Assembly: GCA_016342415.1 (NCBI GenBank)
Contig: JAEIOD010000014.1
Location: 1 to 64,000, forward strand
Length of the DNA: 64,000 nucleotides
From: Clostridiales bacterium
GTDB taxonomy: Bacteria; Bacillota; Clostridia; Peptostreptococcales; Acidaminobacteraceae
Reading direction: 5' to 3'
The notes under the pieces: model-generated
Told to the model about the DNA's origin: nothing
The model's input: the letters and a program-made list of their open reading frames with translations, nothing else
Databases searched by the model: none
Shown: positions 9,817-18,945 of the stretch, one piece after another
Position numbering within the stretch: the first letter of the stretch is position 1
Layout of the letters: each line of letters begins with the position of its first letter
Position numbers and translations under genes: made by a program

Positions 9817-9822
9817 ATTATA
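9817..9822 (-). promoter_or_regulatory. Probable -10 element of the ABC-F gene
   Basis: TATAAT occurs on the minus strand 83 bp before the start codon. No good -35 is visible at 17 bp. The resulting leader of about 75 nt contains a GTTGA/TCAAC inverted repeat. Confidence 0.4.
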
Positions 9823-9883
9823 CACTCTTTGGACGTGAAAATAAACGAATTTTTCTTTTTTTTGAAACATTTAAGGTTTTACC

Positions 9884-9911
9884 CCAAAAAAGAAGAGTAT
9901 AAACTCTTCTT
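9884..9911 (-). terminator. Terminator of the aldo/keto reductase gene
   Basis: AAGAAGAGT / ACTCTTCTT is a 9-bp stem at 9890-9911 followed on the minus strand by a short T-run. Confidence 0.8.
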
Positions 9912-11070
9912 ATAAAGCCCAATGGTCTTTCTTAAATTTAATTTCCTGCTTTAAGTGATTATGAACATCTTTAAGCTTATCCATAATTTTAATCCCTTGT
10001 GGACACTGTGGTTCACATTTGCCGCACTCAATACAGGCACTAGCCCTTTGTTCTTTTTTGTATTTGTTCTGATAGACATGAGCTGCAAGATCCAGATCCT
10101 CATACATAAAGGATTTATTGTAAATCATAAAGTTGCCTGGAATATTTACGCCAACTGGACAAGGCATACAATATCTACAGTCTGTACAAGGTATTTGTGT
10201 TCTAGCTTCTATTTGAGCTTTTACATCTAAATACATTTGAGCTTCTGCACTACCAATAACGCCAGCTTCCAAACGATCAGCAATTTCGATATTCTCTTTC
10301 ATTTGCTCAAGTGTTGACATACCACTTAAAATCACTTTTACATTTTCGAAATTCGCTGCCCATCTAAACGCTCGTTCAACTGGTGAAATCTTTAACTCAT
10401 CATGCCACAGTGACGTGATTGATTCTGGTAAGTTAGCAAGCTGTCCACCTTTTAAAGGTTCCATAATTGCAATTGGAATGCCTTTTGATTCCGCATACGA
10501 AATTGCACTTACAGTTGATTGTTCATCAATGTCTTTATAATTCATCTGGATCATCGCAAGTGACCAGTCATAAGCATCAGCAATTGTTTCAAATGCTTCT
10601 TTGTCTCCATGGAATGAAAATGCAGCTTCTTTAATTTTACCTTTGGCTTTCATTTCATCTAAAAATCTTAGACCGTCAAATTCAAGTATTTTAGCCCATC
10701 TGTCAGCACCCAAAGCATGTAACAGATAGATATCTAAATACTCAACATCCAACTTTTCTAATTGTTCATCTAAGTATTTTTCAAAGTCCTCATACTTCTC
10801 AACTTTCCAAACAGGGTTCTTTGTCACTAGAATAGCTTTTTCTCGATAACCATCCTTAAGTGCTTTACCCACAACGGTTTCACTATTGCCTTCATGATAT
10901 GGATATGCTGTATCAATGTAATTGATCCCATTATCAAGTGCATATCGAATCATTTCAATTGCTTTTTCTTCATCAATTTGACCATACTCACCATTAATTA
11001 CCGGCATTCTCATACAACCAAATGCTAATATTGACGGCTTATAATTTTCATTAATTTTTCGATATTTCAT
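9910..11070 (-). CDS. Aldo/keto reductase with C-terminal 4Fe-4S ferredoxin-like domain
   Basis: The 386-residue protein has an N-terminal TIM-barrel reductase: ILAFGCMRMP, GINYIDTAYPYHEGNSE (catalytic Asp and Tyr) and LYLLHA-type strand DIYLLHALG. The C-terminal 90 residues carry CTDCRYCMPCPVG and CIECGKCEPQCPQG, two cysteine clusters. Such fused proteins are common in anaerobic Firmicutes and are annotated as aldo/keto reductases with ferredoxin-like ends. Substrate and physiological partner are unknown. The start follows GGGGTG. Confidence 0.9.
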   Translation of the reverse strand: MKYRKINENYKPSILAFGCMRMPVINGEYGQIDEEKAIEMIRYALDNGINYIDTAYPYHEGNSETVVGKALKDGYREKAILVTKNPVWKVEKYEDFEKYLDEQLEKLDVEYLDIYLLHALGADRWAKILEFDGLRFLDEMKAKGKIKEAAFSFHGDKEAFETIADAYDWSLAMIQMNYKDIDEQSTVSAISYAESKGIPIAIMEPLKGGQLANLPESITSLWHDELKISPVERAFRWAANFENVKVILSGMSTLEQMKENIEIADRLEAGVIGSAEAQMYLDVKAQIEARTQIPCTDCRYCMPCPVGVNIPGNFMIYNKSFMYEDLDLAAHVYQNKYKKEQRASACIECGKCEPQCPQGIKIMDKLKDVHNHLKQEIKFKKDHWAL

Positions 11071-11158
11071 ACAACACCCCTTTATTAATTAGCTTCCCTA
11101 AATACTATTATACTATATCCGCCTATCGATGCAACTTGACATATATATAAAAATAAAC

Positions 11159-11863
11159 TTACCAGTCAATATCCTGATAAGTTTTAAGCATAATGTCCCG
11201 ATCTTTAATAAAGGACTTAACAAATGCACTGGTTAGTATCGAATGTTCTACCAAACGCAGTTCTCGATAAGAACTGATATTAATTAGATGACCACATAAA
11301 AATCCTGGATGAACAACGAGTTCTACCGTTTTGCAACCTTTATATTGCATCAACAGTTGTGTCAAAAAATCCAGATTTACCATTCTATCATAAAACAAGT
11401 CACAAAACTCAAAATCCTCATCCGATTTTTTTCTGAAGTTTAAATCATACTCAGATGCTAAAGAATCGATAATCTTATAGATGCCATCGTGTTTGAGATG
11501 CACATTCTCATAACTACTTAAAAAAGAAATTGGAACACCTTTTGATAGTGCCAGATCAATTTGAGCTTTAAACTCATTTATAACCGCTTCATTATCAATT
11601 TCATTCCAATCGTGTATCGGTTTAAAAAAACCATATTCCTGTAAAGAGTTTCCATCTGCAACAAGCGGTTTACCATAAGTCATATTCAAAGATATGCCGA
11701 TACCAACGGTCATATTTTCCATTAAGGATATACCGTGATCTGTATGTTTGGTATTCATCAGCAATCCAACCGAGTTTACAATACCTTCCAAACAGGCATC
11801 ATAAATACCGTAGTTGATGCCTCTTGTTAATCCATAATCATCTGCTGTCACAATCAAGTCCAT
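11159..11863 (-). CDS. ChbG/HpnK (YdjC) family carbohydrate deacetylase
   Basis: The 234-residue protein opens with LIVTADDYGLTRGINYGI, the TADDxG metal-binding signature of YdjC-type deacetylases. It also has a HTDHG segment and a late VELVVHPGFL motif with a metal-binding His. Characterised members deacetylate chitooligosaccharides or hopanoid precursors; the substrate here is unknown. The start follows GAGGTGATTGA. It lies 32 bp downstream of the DNA repair pair and may share its transcript. Confidence 0.85.
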   Translation of the reverse strand: MDLIVTADDYGLTRGINYGIYDACLEGIVNSVGLLMNTKHTDHGISLMENMTVGIGISLNMTYGKPLVADGNSLQEYGFFKPIHDWNEIDNEAVINEFKAQIDLALSKGVPISFLSSYENVHLKHDGIYKIIDSLASEYDLNFRKKSDEDFEFCDLFYDRMVNLDFLTQLLMQYKGCKTVELVVHPGFLCGHLINISSYRELRLVEHSILTSAFVKSFIKDRDIMLKTYQDIDW

Positions 11864-11895
11864 TCAATCACCTCTATCTCATTGTAAACCATAAG

Positions 11896-12645
11896 CTAAT
11901 TCATCTCAATAAGGTGTTTCCAATACTTCTTTGGCATAAACGACCTCTGTAGCGTCGGATTTATCCTTTCCTCTATAGCAATATGCTTGTGGAACGTTTT
12001 CCATAAGGACTGATACAAAATCTCTTCATCGTCGAATTCAAAGCTATTTAGACCATGAAATTCATTGACATACCACTCCTTTTTATCATAAAAAACAGCT
12101 AGATTTCTATTCACATCATGAATCACCCAGACCTGATCGCTAAGTCTATGAGAGAAGTGTTCCGCCAATAAAGATACTTGATTGTAGGTTGGACCGAACT
12201 TACAATAATAAATACCACCCTTTAATTTCACAAATCTGACCAGACCCACAAACAAATGGGTTTCTCGACCGACAGCATTGGATAGATCTACAACTGCAGA
12301 GACCAAAGGATGTGATACATGCATGATGACCTCTGGTCCATTTCTAAATCCATAACGGAGTAGTTTGTAAATATGTGTTGCCACATCATAATCTTCTGAA
12401 AAGAAGGCATTAACAATTTTATGAAAGAAGGTTTCAGATAATTTTTCTACAATTGCCAGACCGACCTTATGGGATTTTTCCAAATCGGTAATAATGAATT
12501 TGGGCGTATGAAACAAGTCTGCTTTATAAACATAGGTATTGTAGATACCCTCTGGTTTATCATCAGAGTAGTATCCCTCATATACACAGGTCAGCATTCC
12601 CTCAAAAGAGCCATCATATAAATAAACAACTTTGTTACACGCCAT
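11896..12645 (-). CDS. Putative DNA metabolism protein (TIGR03915 type, partner of radical SAM enzyme)
   Basis: This 249-residue protein starts MACNKVVYLYDGSFEGMLTC, the recognisable opening of the family named TIGR03915/DUF4130. Other typical segments include LLRYGFRNG, FVGLVRFVKLKGGIYY and SFMPKKYWKHLIE near the end. The family is almost always adjacent to a radical SAM protein with a helix-hairpin-helix, as here, where the start lies 4 nt after the upstream stop. A role in DNA repair or modification is inferred from that linkage; no reaction has been established to my knowledge. ATG 12645 is used because GGGTGATGAT precedes it. Confidence 0.85.
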   Translation of the reverse strand: MACNKVVYLYDGSFEGMLTCVYEGYYSDDKPEGIYNTYVYKADLFHTPKFIITDLEKSHKVGLAIVEKLSETFFHKIVNAFFSEDYDVATHIYKLLRYGFRNGPEVIMHVSHPLVSAVVDLSNAVGRETHLFVGLVRFVKLKGGIYYCKFGPTYNQVSLLAEHFSHRLSDQVWVIHDVNRNLAVFYDKKEWYVNEFHGLNSFEFDDEEILYQSLWKTFHKHIAIEERINPTLQRSFMPKKYWKHLIEMN

Positions 12646-12649
12646 ATCA

Positions 12650-13924
12650 TCACCCACTAAACATAGCTGGAAACTGCTCAGCCATTGAAATCTGATTTAC
12701 ATTGATATGTTTGGCAGTTGGATCTAAAAAAAGCATTTTATTTCTGATTTTATCTGAATCTACATCAATTTCACCATAATACTTCCCATTACATAAGATA
12801 AAATACTTTGCTCTTTTAAGGACCACACCCATTTTCTTAAGATCTTCATAAGTCACCGGTGCAAATCTTCTAGACTGCAATATCCGTCTAGCAGTAATAT
12901 TGCCTATACCCGGTACTCGTAACAATTCCTCTATAGAAGCTTTATTGACTTCCATAGGAAAATATTCAATGTGTTTTAATGCCCAATTACATTTAGGATC
13001 CACTTCCATATCGAGATCTGGTTGGTCTGAAGATAGAATTTCATCAGCAGCAAATCCATAAAACCTGAGCAACCAATCCGCCTGATACAGGCGATGCTCC
13101 CGAAGTTTAGGCGTTTTTACCGTAGCCGGTAACAAAGAATTGTTTTGTACAATTGGGACATAACCGGAATAGTACACACGTTTCATAGACATATTCTTAT
13201 ACATAGCCTCTGATAATCTTACAATCGAATAATCTGTATCCGGTGTCGCTCCAATCATCAACTGGGTCGTTTGACCTGCAGGCATAAATGGTTTGGCATG
13301 TCTGTAGACTTTCATATCCTTTTTATTTTCAATTAATTTGTCTTTTAGATATCCCATGGGTAAAAGCATCTTTTTCTGATCTTTCTGCGGTGCTAAAAGC
13401 TTGAGACTTTTTTCAGTCGGCAACTCTAAATTGATACTCATCCGATCTACATAAAGACCAGCCTCATCTAACAACCTTTGATCAACTCCAGGAATTGCTT
13501 TTAAGTGAATATAACCATTGAATTTTTCCTCCAAGCGAAGAATCTTGACAACAGCTATCATTCTTTCCATTGTGTACTCAGGACTAATTTTTATGGCAGA
13601 ACTGATAAACAATCCTTCAATATAGTTTCTTCTATAGAAGTTCATCGTAATATCAGCTAACTCCCGTGGTGTAAACTCCACTCGATTTATATCAGCAGTA
13701 CTTCTATTAACACAGTATGCGCAGTTATAAATACAATCATTTGTATATAGAATTTTTAACAATGACACGCACCTACCATCCGCTGCCCACGAATGACAAA
13801 TGCCCGGTAAACTGGTATTACCCACCATACCTTTCTTTTTCTTTCTATCACTTCCACTAGAAGAGCACGAGACATCATACTTAGCGGATTCAGCCAATAC
13901 TTTCAGTTTTTCCATAAGTTCCAT
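12650..13924 (-). CDS. Putative DNA modification/repair radical SAM protein (TIGR03916 type)
   Basis: The 424-residue protein has the radical SAM cluster motif C64-x3-C68-x2-C71 (DCIYNCAYC) and a GGTSLPG-like N-terminal segment with further cysteines (GICHSW, GRCVSL). A C-terminal helix-hairpin-helix, LLRVPGIGNITARRIL at about 340-356, suggests DNA binding. The family is usually linked to the next gene and often to a uracil-DNA glycosylase; no glycosylase of that type is adjacent here. The start follows GAGGTGATGAT. The reaction is unknown. Confidence 0.88.
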   Translation of the reverse strand: MELMEKLKVLAESAKYDVSCSSSGSDRKKKKGMVGNTSLPGICHSWAADGRCVSLLKILYTNDCIYNCAYCVNRSTADINRVEFTPRELADITMNFYRRNYIEGLFISSAIKISPEYTMERMIAVVKILRLEEKFNGYIHLKAIPGVDQRLLDEAGLYVDRMSINLELPTEKSLKLLAPQKDQKKMLLPMGYLKDKLIENKKDMKVYRHAKPFMPAGQTTQLMIGATPDTDYSIVRLSEAMYKNMSMKRVYYSGYVPIVQNNSLLPATVKTPKLREHRLYQADWLLRFYGFAADEILSSDQPDLDMEVDPKCNWALKHIEYFPMEVNKASIEELLRVPGIGNITARRILQSRRFAPVTYEDLKKMGVVLKRAKYFILCNGKYYGEIDVDSDKIRNKMLFLDPTAKHINVNQISMAEQFPAMFSG

Positions 13925-14015
13925 ATCATCACCTCAAAAGAACATCTGTTCGTACTTTTATTATACGCTTTTTATTGTTTCCTGTAAAGTATCTGCGAAC
14001 ATCTCAGCACAAAAT

Positions 14016-14049
14016 GTAAAAAAAAAGAATCATTCCGAAGAATCATTCT
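14016..14049 (-). terminator. Terminator of the PAP2 phosphatase gene
   Basis: On the minus strand AGAAT-G-ATTC, TTCG, GAAT-G-ATTCT forms a stem with one G-G mismatch and a UUCG tetraloop, followed by a run of T. Confidence 0.8.
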
Positions 14050-14578
14050 AATGTATGAGTTTATTGCCTACTTTTCTTGCGATGAAACTATAGCCATAAG
14101 CTAAGACGATTGCTGCAATTATATCTGATGGAAAATGTACATATAAATACAATCTTGAAAATGATACTAAAAATGCCAATACCATAATTGGAATATACAT
14201 TTTGAGAGTGTTTATTTTGAACTTTTCTTTTAATAACACAAAAGCAACTGCAAAGGATATTGACGTATGTCCTGAAGGGAAGGAATAGTCACGTGGTTCT
14301 TTGATTAACAATTCTATATCAGAATAATTAAACGGTCTTGCCCTTTTGACCAAGTGTTTTAAAACTCCATTTGTGAGTAACCCGCTCAAAGCAAGCGCAA
14401 CTGTACACATGACACCAATTTTTCTTGTTTTAGGATTGATCAGTAACGCGACTGATAAAAGAATCCATACAATGCCGTTATCACCTAAATGAGTCATAAA
14501 AACCCAAAAGTTATCGATTAGCCCATTGCCTGTAAAGGATTGTATAAAATCCAATATTGATAATTCAAATTCTAACAT
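14048..14578 (-). CDS. PAP2-superfamily membrane phosphatase
   Basis: The 176-residue protein has about five transmembrane helices and the three PAP2 motifs: KRARPF, PSGHTS and SRLYLYVHFPSD. Catalytic His residues lie in the second and third. Family members hydrolyse undecaprenyl pyrophosphate or phosphatidylglycerol phosphate at the outer membrane face; the substrate here is open. ATG 14578 follows GAGGGGTGACC and is preferred to the in-frame GTG at 14584. It is a single gene. Confidence 0.9.
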   Translation of the reverse strand: MLEFELSILDFIQSFTGNGLIDNFWVFMTHLGDNGIVWILLSVALLINPKTRKIGVMCTVALALSGLLTNGVLKHLVKRARPFNYSDIELLIKEPRDYSFPSGHTSISFAVAFVLLKEKFKINTLKMYIPIMVLAFLVSFSRLYLYVHFPSDIIAAIVLAYGYSFIARKVGNKLIH

Positions 14579-14720
14579 GGTCACCCCTCTTCAAGTCGAG
14601 TGTTTATTTTCAACACTTTGAACTGCTTTCTCTTTTAATGATTAATTCCAAACCCATCCAATCATACAGACTGTACATGTATAGATCTGAATTCTTCTCA
14701 CCTTTTCTTTATTGTAACAG

Positions 14721-14744
14721 AAAAAAGAATGGAATATCCATTCT
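14721..14744 (-). terminator. Terminator of the exported protein gene
   Basis: AGAATGG / CCATTCT is a 7-bp stem with a 5-nt loop at 14726-14744, followed on the minus strand by six T residues. Confidence 0.75.
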
Positions 14745-14798
14745 TTTCTGAAGACAAGTTGGGGTAGTTTTATATTTTAAAGTTGTTCATTGTTGTAC

Positions 14799-15278
14799 TT
14801 ATCGATTGTTTCTATGACCTCTGCCACCACCTGTTCTTTGACCTAATCCATCTGCGTGGTGTTCTTCTCTCATTGCTTCAAATTCTTCATCAGTCATGTT
14901 TCTGTATGTACCATCTTCCAAACAGTTTCCAGATTTTTGACCAAATGATGCTCTCATACCCATATTCTTATGAGGTAGGATATCAAGCACTTCTTCTGCA
15001 TACTCAGAATCTCTTAGCCATACTCCAAAACCTAAGTCTTTTAATGTATCGCTTCCCGTTTGAGTTTCAAGTGTTGACAACATCACAGCAGCGGTATCTT
15101 CGTCCAAGGTGCCGTCTGCAACCAATTGATTGATAAACTCTGTTTTGATCTCAAGAAAACGCTCTACATACTCTGGTGAAACTTCACAAACCGTTGTGTC
15201 TGTATCATCAGCAAATGCATAAACACTCACACCAAATATCATTGTTGCTACCATAAGCACTATCAATAGTTTTTTCAT
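14799..15278 (-). CDS. Exported small protein, function unknown
   Basis: The 159-residue product starts with a classic signal peptide (MKKLLIVLMVATMIFGV, cleavage probably after AFA near residue 22). The mature part is acidic and helical, with a SPEYVERF..LVADGTLDED segment reminiscent of DUF2680-type exported proteins. It ends in a basic glycine-rich tail GQRTGGGRGHRNNR. Two Cys residues (in TVCEV and GNCLE) could form a disulfide. The family assignment is only suggested. The start is set by AAAGGAG 8 nt upstream. Confidence 0.7.
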   Translation of the reverse strand: MKKLLIVLMVATMIFGVSVYAFADDTDTTVCEVSPEYVERFLEIKTEFINQLVADGTLDEDTAAVMLSTLETQTGSDTLKDLGFGVWLRDSEYAEEVLDILPHKNMGMRASFGQKSGNCLEDGTYRNMTDEEFEAMREEHHADGLGQRTGGGRGHRNNR

Positions 15279-15493
15279 TTCCATTCTCCTTTTCATATAG
15301 TTGTTTAGATCTTAAGTGATCTTCTAACATCATCATAGTCTTCTTTTGTGACAAGTTTATGGCAGGTTAAAAACAATTTGTAATTTTTTTTCGATGTTTC
15401 TTATAGCAATCTTTTTAGATGTATTGTATACTTTTCAAGATAAATCAACATCTATAAAGGCATTCAACTGAAACAGTGAAAGGACGTGTAGAT

Positions 15494-16168
15494 ATGGAAC
15501 AGTACAAAATTGACTTTATTCAATTTATGATTGACTCAAATGTGTTAACGTTTGGTGATTTTACAACAAAGAGCGGTCGAAAAACACCTTTCTTTATCAA
15601 TGCTGGTAATTATAAAACAGGCGAACAATTGAAAAAACTAGGTGAGTTTTATGCAAGAGCCATCAAAGAAAATTATGAAGAGTTTCAAATTTTATTCGGT
15701 CCAGCTTATAAAGGCATCCCATTAACAGTAACAACTTCAATTGCTTTAAATGAGATGTATGGACAAAATGTATCTTTCTGTTCTAATAGAAAAGAACTGA
15801 AAGATCATGGTGACAAAGGTATCCTTTTAGGCAGTAAACTTCAAGATCAGGAAAAAGTGTTGATTATAGAAGATGTCACTACAGCGGGGACATCTATATA
15901 TGAAACAATGCCAATTCTTAAAGCTCAAGCAGACGTCGATGTTATCGGACTTATCATTTCGGTTAATCGTATGGAAAAAGGACAAGGGGAGCAAACAGCT
16001 CTAGTGGAACTAGAAGAAAAATTCGGTTTTAAGACCTGTGCGATTGTAACAATGGCAGAAGTCATTGATTATCTATACAACAGAGAAATAAACGGTAACG
16101 TCATTATTGATGATGAAATGAAATCAAGAATTGATGATTACTACAAAATATATGGTGCTACAAAATAA
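15494..16168 (+). CDS. pyrE: Orotate phosphoribosyltransferase
   Basis: The 224-residue enzyme should convert orotate and PRPP to orotidine 5'-phosphate in pyrimidine synthesis. It shows LTFGDFTTKSGRKTPFF, the loop FGPAYKGIPL, the lysine-rich flexible loop RKELKDHGDKG, and the PRPP-binding LIIEDVTTAGTS. ATG 15494 follows AAAGGACG; the in-frame GTG at 15476 lies upstream of that site and is rejected. It is separate from other pyr genes, and no PyrR-type leader was seen. Confidence 0.93.
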   Translation: MEQYKIDFIQFMIDSNVLTFGDFTTKSGRKTPFFINAGNYKTGEQLKKLGEFYARAIKENYEEFQILFGPAYKGIPLTVTTSIALNEMYGQNVSFCSNRKELKDHGDKGILLGSKLQDQEKVLIIEDVTTAGTSIYETMPILKAQADVDVIGLIISVNRMEKGQGEQTALVELEEKFGFKTCAIVTMAEVIDYLYNREINGNVIIDDEMKSRIDDYYKIYGATK

Positions 16169-16171
16169 ATA

Positions 16172-16205
16172 AATCGCCTTAATCTAGAAATTAAGGCGAT
16201 TTTTT
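16172..16205. terminator. Bidirectional terminator after pyrE
   Basis: AATCGCCTTAAT / ATTAAGGCGATT is a perfect 12-bp stem with a CTAGAA loop, followed by T residues on the plus strand and preceded by AT-rich DNA. Confidence 0.88.
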
Positions 16206-17403
16206 AATATGCTTCTAATATCAGATGAAGTTGTTTATCAAAATCTCTCTCGACACTTTTATAAGCTTTGGGTGAAAAATGACTCCCTTGTTTCACCGTT
16301 TTGAATAATTGAGAGCTTATGAATCGTTTGCTTTTCATAGTCGCTTCAAAAATAAGGAGTTGAATACTCTCAGAGGATAACTCCTGTAATGCTTTTTGAT
16401 TTTCTGTATCAGTCGCATAAAACTCATCAAAGAAATGATCGATAAAATTTAAATACTTATGGATCATACTATCTAAATAACCCAATTTTACTTGGGCATT
16501 CATCATTGTAATATGATTTGCTTTCAAATCACTTTCAATATCTTGGAGATCATCTGCCAGTTGTAAAATGACCCCATAATAGAAAGAAAAGTTTTCTTGA
16601 GAAGTCGTGAGTTCTCCAGCAATAAGATAAGCATCTGTCAGTACCGACGTCCCCCCTTTATAAAAGGTAATGGACAATAGATCCTGATCATATAAACACT
16701 CTAAACCTTGTTGATGCAAACTCAATTGTTGACCATCCAATATGCCCATTAGAGATTCGTATACCTTTGGATACCGCTCTCTATTCCAATCACCTTCTAT
16801 TAAATCAATCATCTTGAATATTTTTGCTTCTGCTTCTGTTTCCGGTACACCGTCACCCGTTTTTATTTTCATTCTAAATCGCTTATTAAATTCGGTTTTT
16901 ATTTGTACCGATATAGTAGGATCATCTAAATAGTTATCTGTTAACGGATACAACATACTATAGGCAAATACGGAATCTGTAAGTTCAACAGGTTTGTCTA
17001 AATACAATTGCATGCTATGCATGGTCCATACATTTCTAAGTGCCTGAAACAAACCTTCTCTGTTTAATGAGGGATCTAATTCTTTTGCTCTTTTCATAAA
17101 GGCTTCACTGTGTTTGAAGTGCTCCTCTTTAAAAATTGTTTCCACCGAAGTCGCCGACATGCCAATTATTGATACCGCAAACCCCTTCACTGCTTTTACC
17201 AAACAATCTACCACTTCTTGATCGATTGTTTCTGAATCAATTTTTATCGTCTGCAAATCCTTTTTAATGATTTTATTTAAATCCTTTAATGCCTTATCCT
17301 TTTTTTTATCATACCGTTTTATATAGCCTTCATAAGATGTTGGCATCTGATACCAAATCTCTTTCATCTTATGACATAATTCATTAAAATATAACGTCTC
17401 CAT
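16204..17403 (-). CDS. Class I isoprenoid-synthase-like protein
   Basis: This 399-residue, largely helical protein carries two Asp-rich signatures of trans-prenyltransferases and terpene synthases. One is DNYLDD at residues 156-161. The other is ILQLADDLQDIESD with D284, D285 and D288 in the (Q)xxDDxxD pattern. A YKGGTSVL segment resembles the K-x-G-x-S region between them in polyprenyl synthases. The protein is longer than ordinary FPP/GGPP synthases (about 300). No other isoprenoid gene is nearby, so substrate and product are unknown, and a non-catalytic role is possible. ATG 17403 follows GAGGTGAAGTG. Confidence 0.6.
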   Translation of the reverse strand: METLYFNELCHKMKEIWYQMPTSYEGYIKRYDKKKDKALKDLNKIIKKDLQTIKIDSETIDQEVVDCLVKAVKGFAVSIIGMSATSVETIFKEEHFKHSEAFMKRAKELDPSLNREGLFQALRNVWTMHSMQLYLDKPVELTDSVFAYSMLYPLTDNYLDDPTISVQIKTEFNKRFRMKIKTGDGVPETEAEAKIFKMIDLIEGDWNRERYPKVYESLMGILDGQQLSLHQQGLECLYDQDLLSITFYKGGTSVLTDAYLIAGELTTSQENFSFYYGVILQLADDLQDIESDLKANHITMMNAQVKLGYLDSMIHKYLNFIDHFFDEFYATDTENQKALQELSSESIQLLIFEATMKSKRFISSQLFKTVKQGSHFSPKAYKSVERDFDKQLHLILEAY

Positions 17404-17460
17404 CACTTCACCTCATATCTATCATAATATAAGATGTTCTATCGTACATTAGAAACATAT

Positions 17461-17488
17461 TAAAAAAAGAAAACCCGAGGGTTTTCTT
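17461..17488 (-). terminator. Terminator of the first two-component operon
   Basis: AGAAAACC / GGTTTTCT closes a CGAG loop, followed on the minus strand by seven T residues; it overlaps the stop codon. Confidence 0.85.
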
Positions 17489-18944
17489 ATAGTTCAAACC
17501 AAAATGTCACGCCATTTTCTTCATTGTATGCACCATAACCGCCTTGGTGTTTATCTATTATGGCTCTGACGATAGACAAGCCAATGCCCGAACCACCAAT
17601 TCTTCTATCTTTCAATTTCTTTGACTTATAAAAAGATGTCCAGATACGTTCCAAATCACTATCAGGAATATGACTGCCTGAATTGTATATTGATACACGG
17701 TTGTTCTGAACCATTATTTTAATCAAACCCTCTTCAGTTGTATATTCGATAGCATTTAATATTAAATTCGTTACGGCCTGTTCCAGTCGTTTTTTATCTG
17801 CGGTGACTTCAATGATATCTTCCTTATCCAGTTCAACTCTAATCCTTTTTTCTTTGATCAAATACGCATACCGATCAATTATTTCATCAATTAATGAAGA
17901 TAAATCCAGTTTGTTTAAATCTAACTTAAAGGCATCGTATTCAAGCTCTGTTAAATCTAAAAGATCTCTAACCAATGCATCCATATGCTCAGCTTCTTTT
18001 GAAATAACGCTTAGGTAGTAATCTTTTTTATCTTTATCAAGCTCAAAGTTTTCACTAAGTCCTTCAGAATAACTCATCACTAAAGCAATTGGTGTTTTGA
18101 GTTCATGTGAAATATTGGCAATCAAGGTTTTTCTCATCTGAACATTTTTTTCTTTCTCCTCAATATCCAGTTTCAGCTGATTATTGGCTGTCTTTAGCTC
18201 AGACAATGCATTTTCCAAAGCAAAAGACATGGTATTAATGTTTTCACCCAATAACCCGATTTCATCATTTGATTTGCCTTTATAACTCTCAGAAAAATCT
18301 AGTTCTGATATTTTCTTGGTCATGGATGACAACTGGATAATTGGTTTTGTCATTCCTTTTGAAAGAAATATGACAATGACCATGGCAACAGCCAGTAAAA
18401 TGGAAACAATTATGATATTAAATTGAATCGCAATATCAGCCGTTTGATTGATGCCTTCAAATGGTAATGTTATAAGCACTCGATCGCCACCTTCTAGTTC
18501 ATAAATCAAACCTAGTAGTTGAGTTCTGATATCGTCATGTTCAAAGTCAAAAAAGACATAACCATCTTTGGTTAGATCCACTTCTATACCATGTGGCAAT
18601 GTGATTTTTCTGTTGTTACCTTTTCCTTGACCTCTACTATTGCCATTAAGTTCACTGTGCATCATCATATTAAATGAAAAATCAAAATTGTCATCACCAG
18701 AATAGATTCTGACACTTGCCTGTTTTTTTAAGACAAAAGCATCAATAATTTCTCCTGCTTTTTCGGCATCTGAATAACTGTTACTCAAATCCTCTGCAAA
18801 CTGGACAATTTCCTGCTTTTCTTTTGAAAGATAATAATCATAAAAGAAGAATTTGTTAATAAGCAGACCGATGGAAAGTAAAACAATCACCATTACAGCC
18901 AATATGGCTGCCCACTTGTAACTGATTGAAAAAGTCTTTTTCAT
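17487..18944 (-). CDS. Sensor histidine kinase (HisKA/HATPase, extracytoplasmic sensor)
   Basis: The 485-residue protein has a first helix near residues 10-33, an extracytoplasmic domain of about 135 residues, a second helix near 165-190, HAMP, a coiled coil, and a kinase core. The phosphorylation box is NISHELKTPIAL, the N-box NLILNAIEYT and the G2 box GGSGIGLSIV. It should autophosphorylate and transfer phosphate to the response regulator encoded just upstream. The start lies 1 nt after that gene's stop, so the pair is translationally coupled. The signal is unknown. Confidence 0.92.
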   Translation of the reverse strand: MKKTFSISYKWAAILAVMVIVLLSIGLLINKFFFYDYYLSKEKQEIVQFAEDLSNSYSDAEKAGEIIDAFVLKKQASVRIYSGDDNFDFSFNMMMHSELNGNSRGQGKGNNRKITLPHGIEVDLTKDGYVFFDFEHDDIRTQLLGLIYELEGGDRVLITLPFEGINQTADIAIQFNIIIVSILLAVAMVIVIFLSKGMTKPIIQLSSMTKKISELDFSESYKGKSNDEIGLLGENINTMSFALENALSELKTANNQLKLDIEEKEKNVQMRKTLIANISHELKTPIALVMSYSEGLSENFELDKDKKDYYLSVISKEAEHMDALVRDLLDLTELEYDAFKLDLNKLDLSSLIDEIIDRYAYLIKEKRIRVELDKEDIIEVTADKKRLEQAVTNLILNAIEYTTEEGLIKIMVQNNRVSIYNSGSHIPDSDLERIWTSFYKSKKLKDRRIGGSGIGLSIVRAIIDKHQGGYGAYNEENGVTFWFEL

Positions 18945-18945
18945 C

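Noticed and set aside
14783..15133. A 116-codon plus-strand frame opposite the exported protein gene
   Set aside because: Antisense shadow of a gene with signal peptide and ribosome binding site; no start signal of its own.
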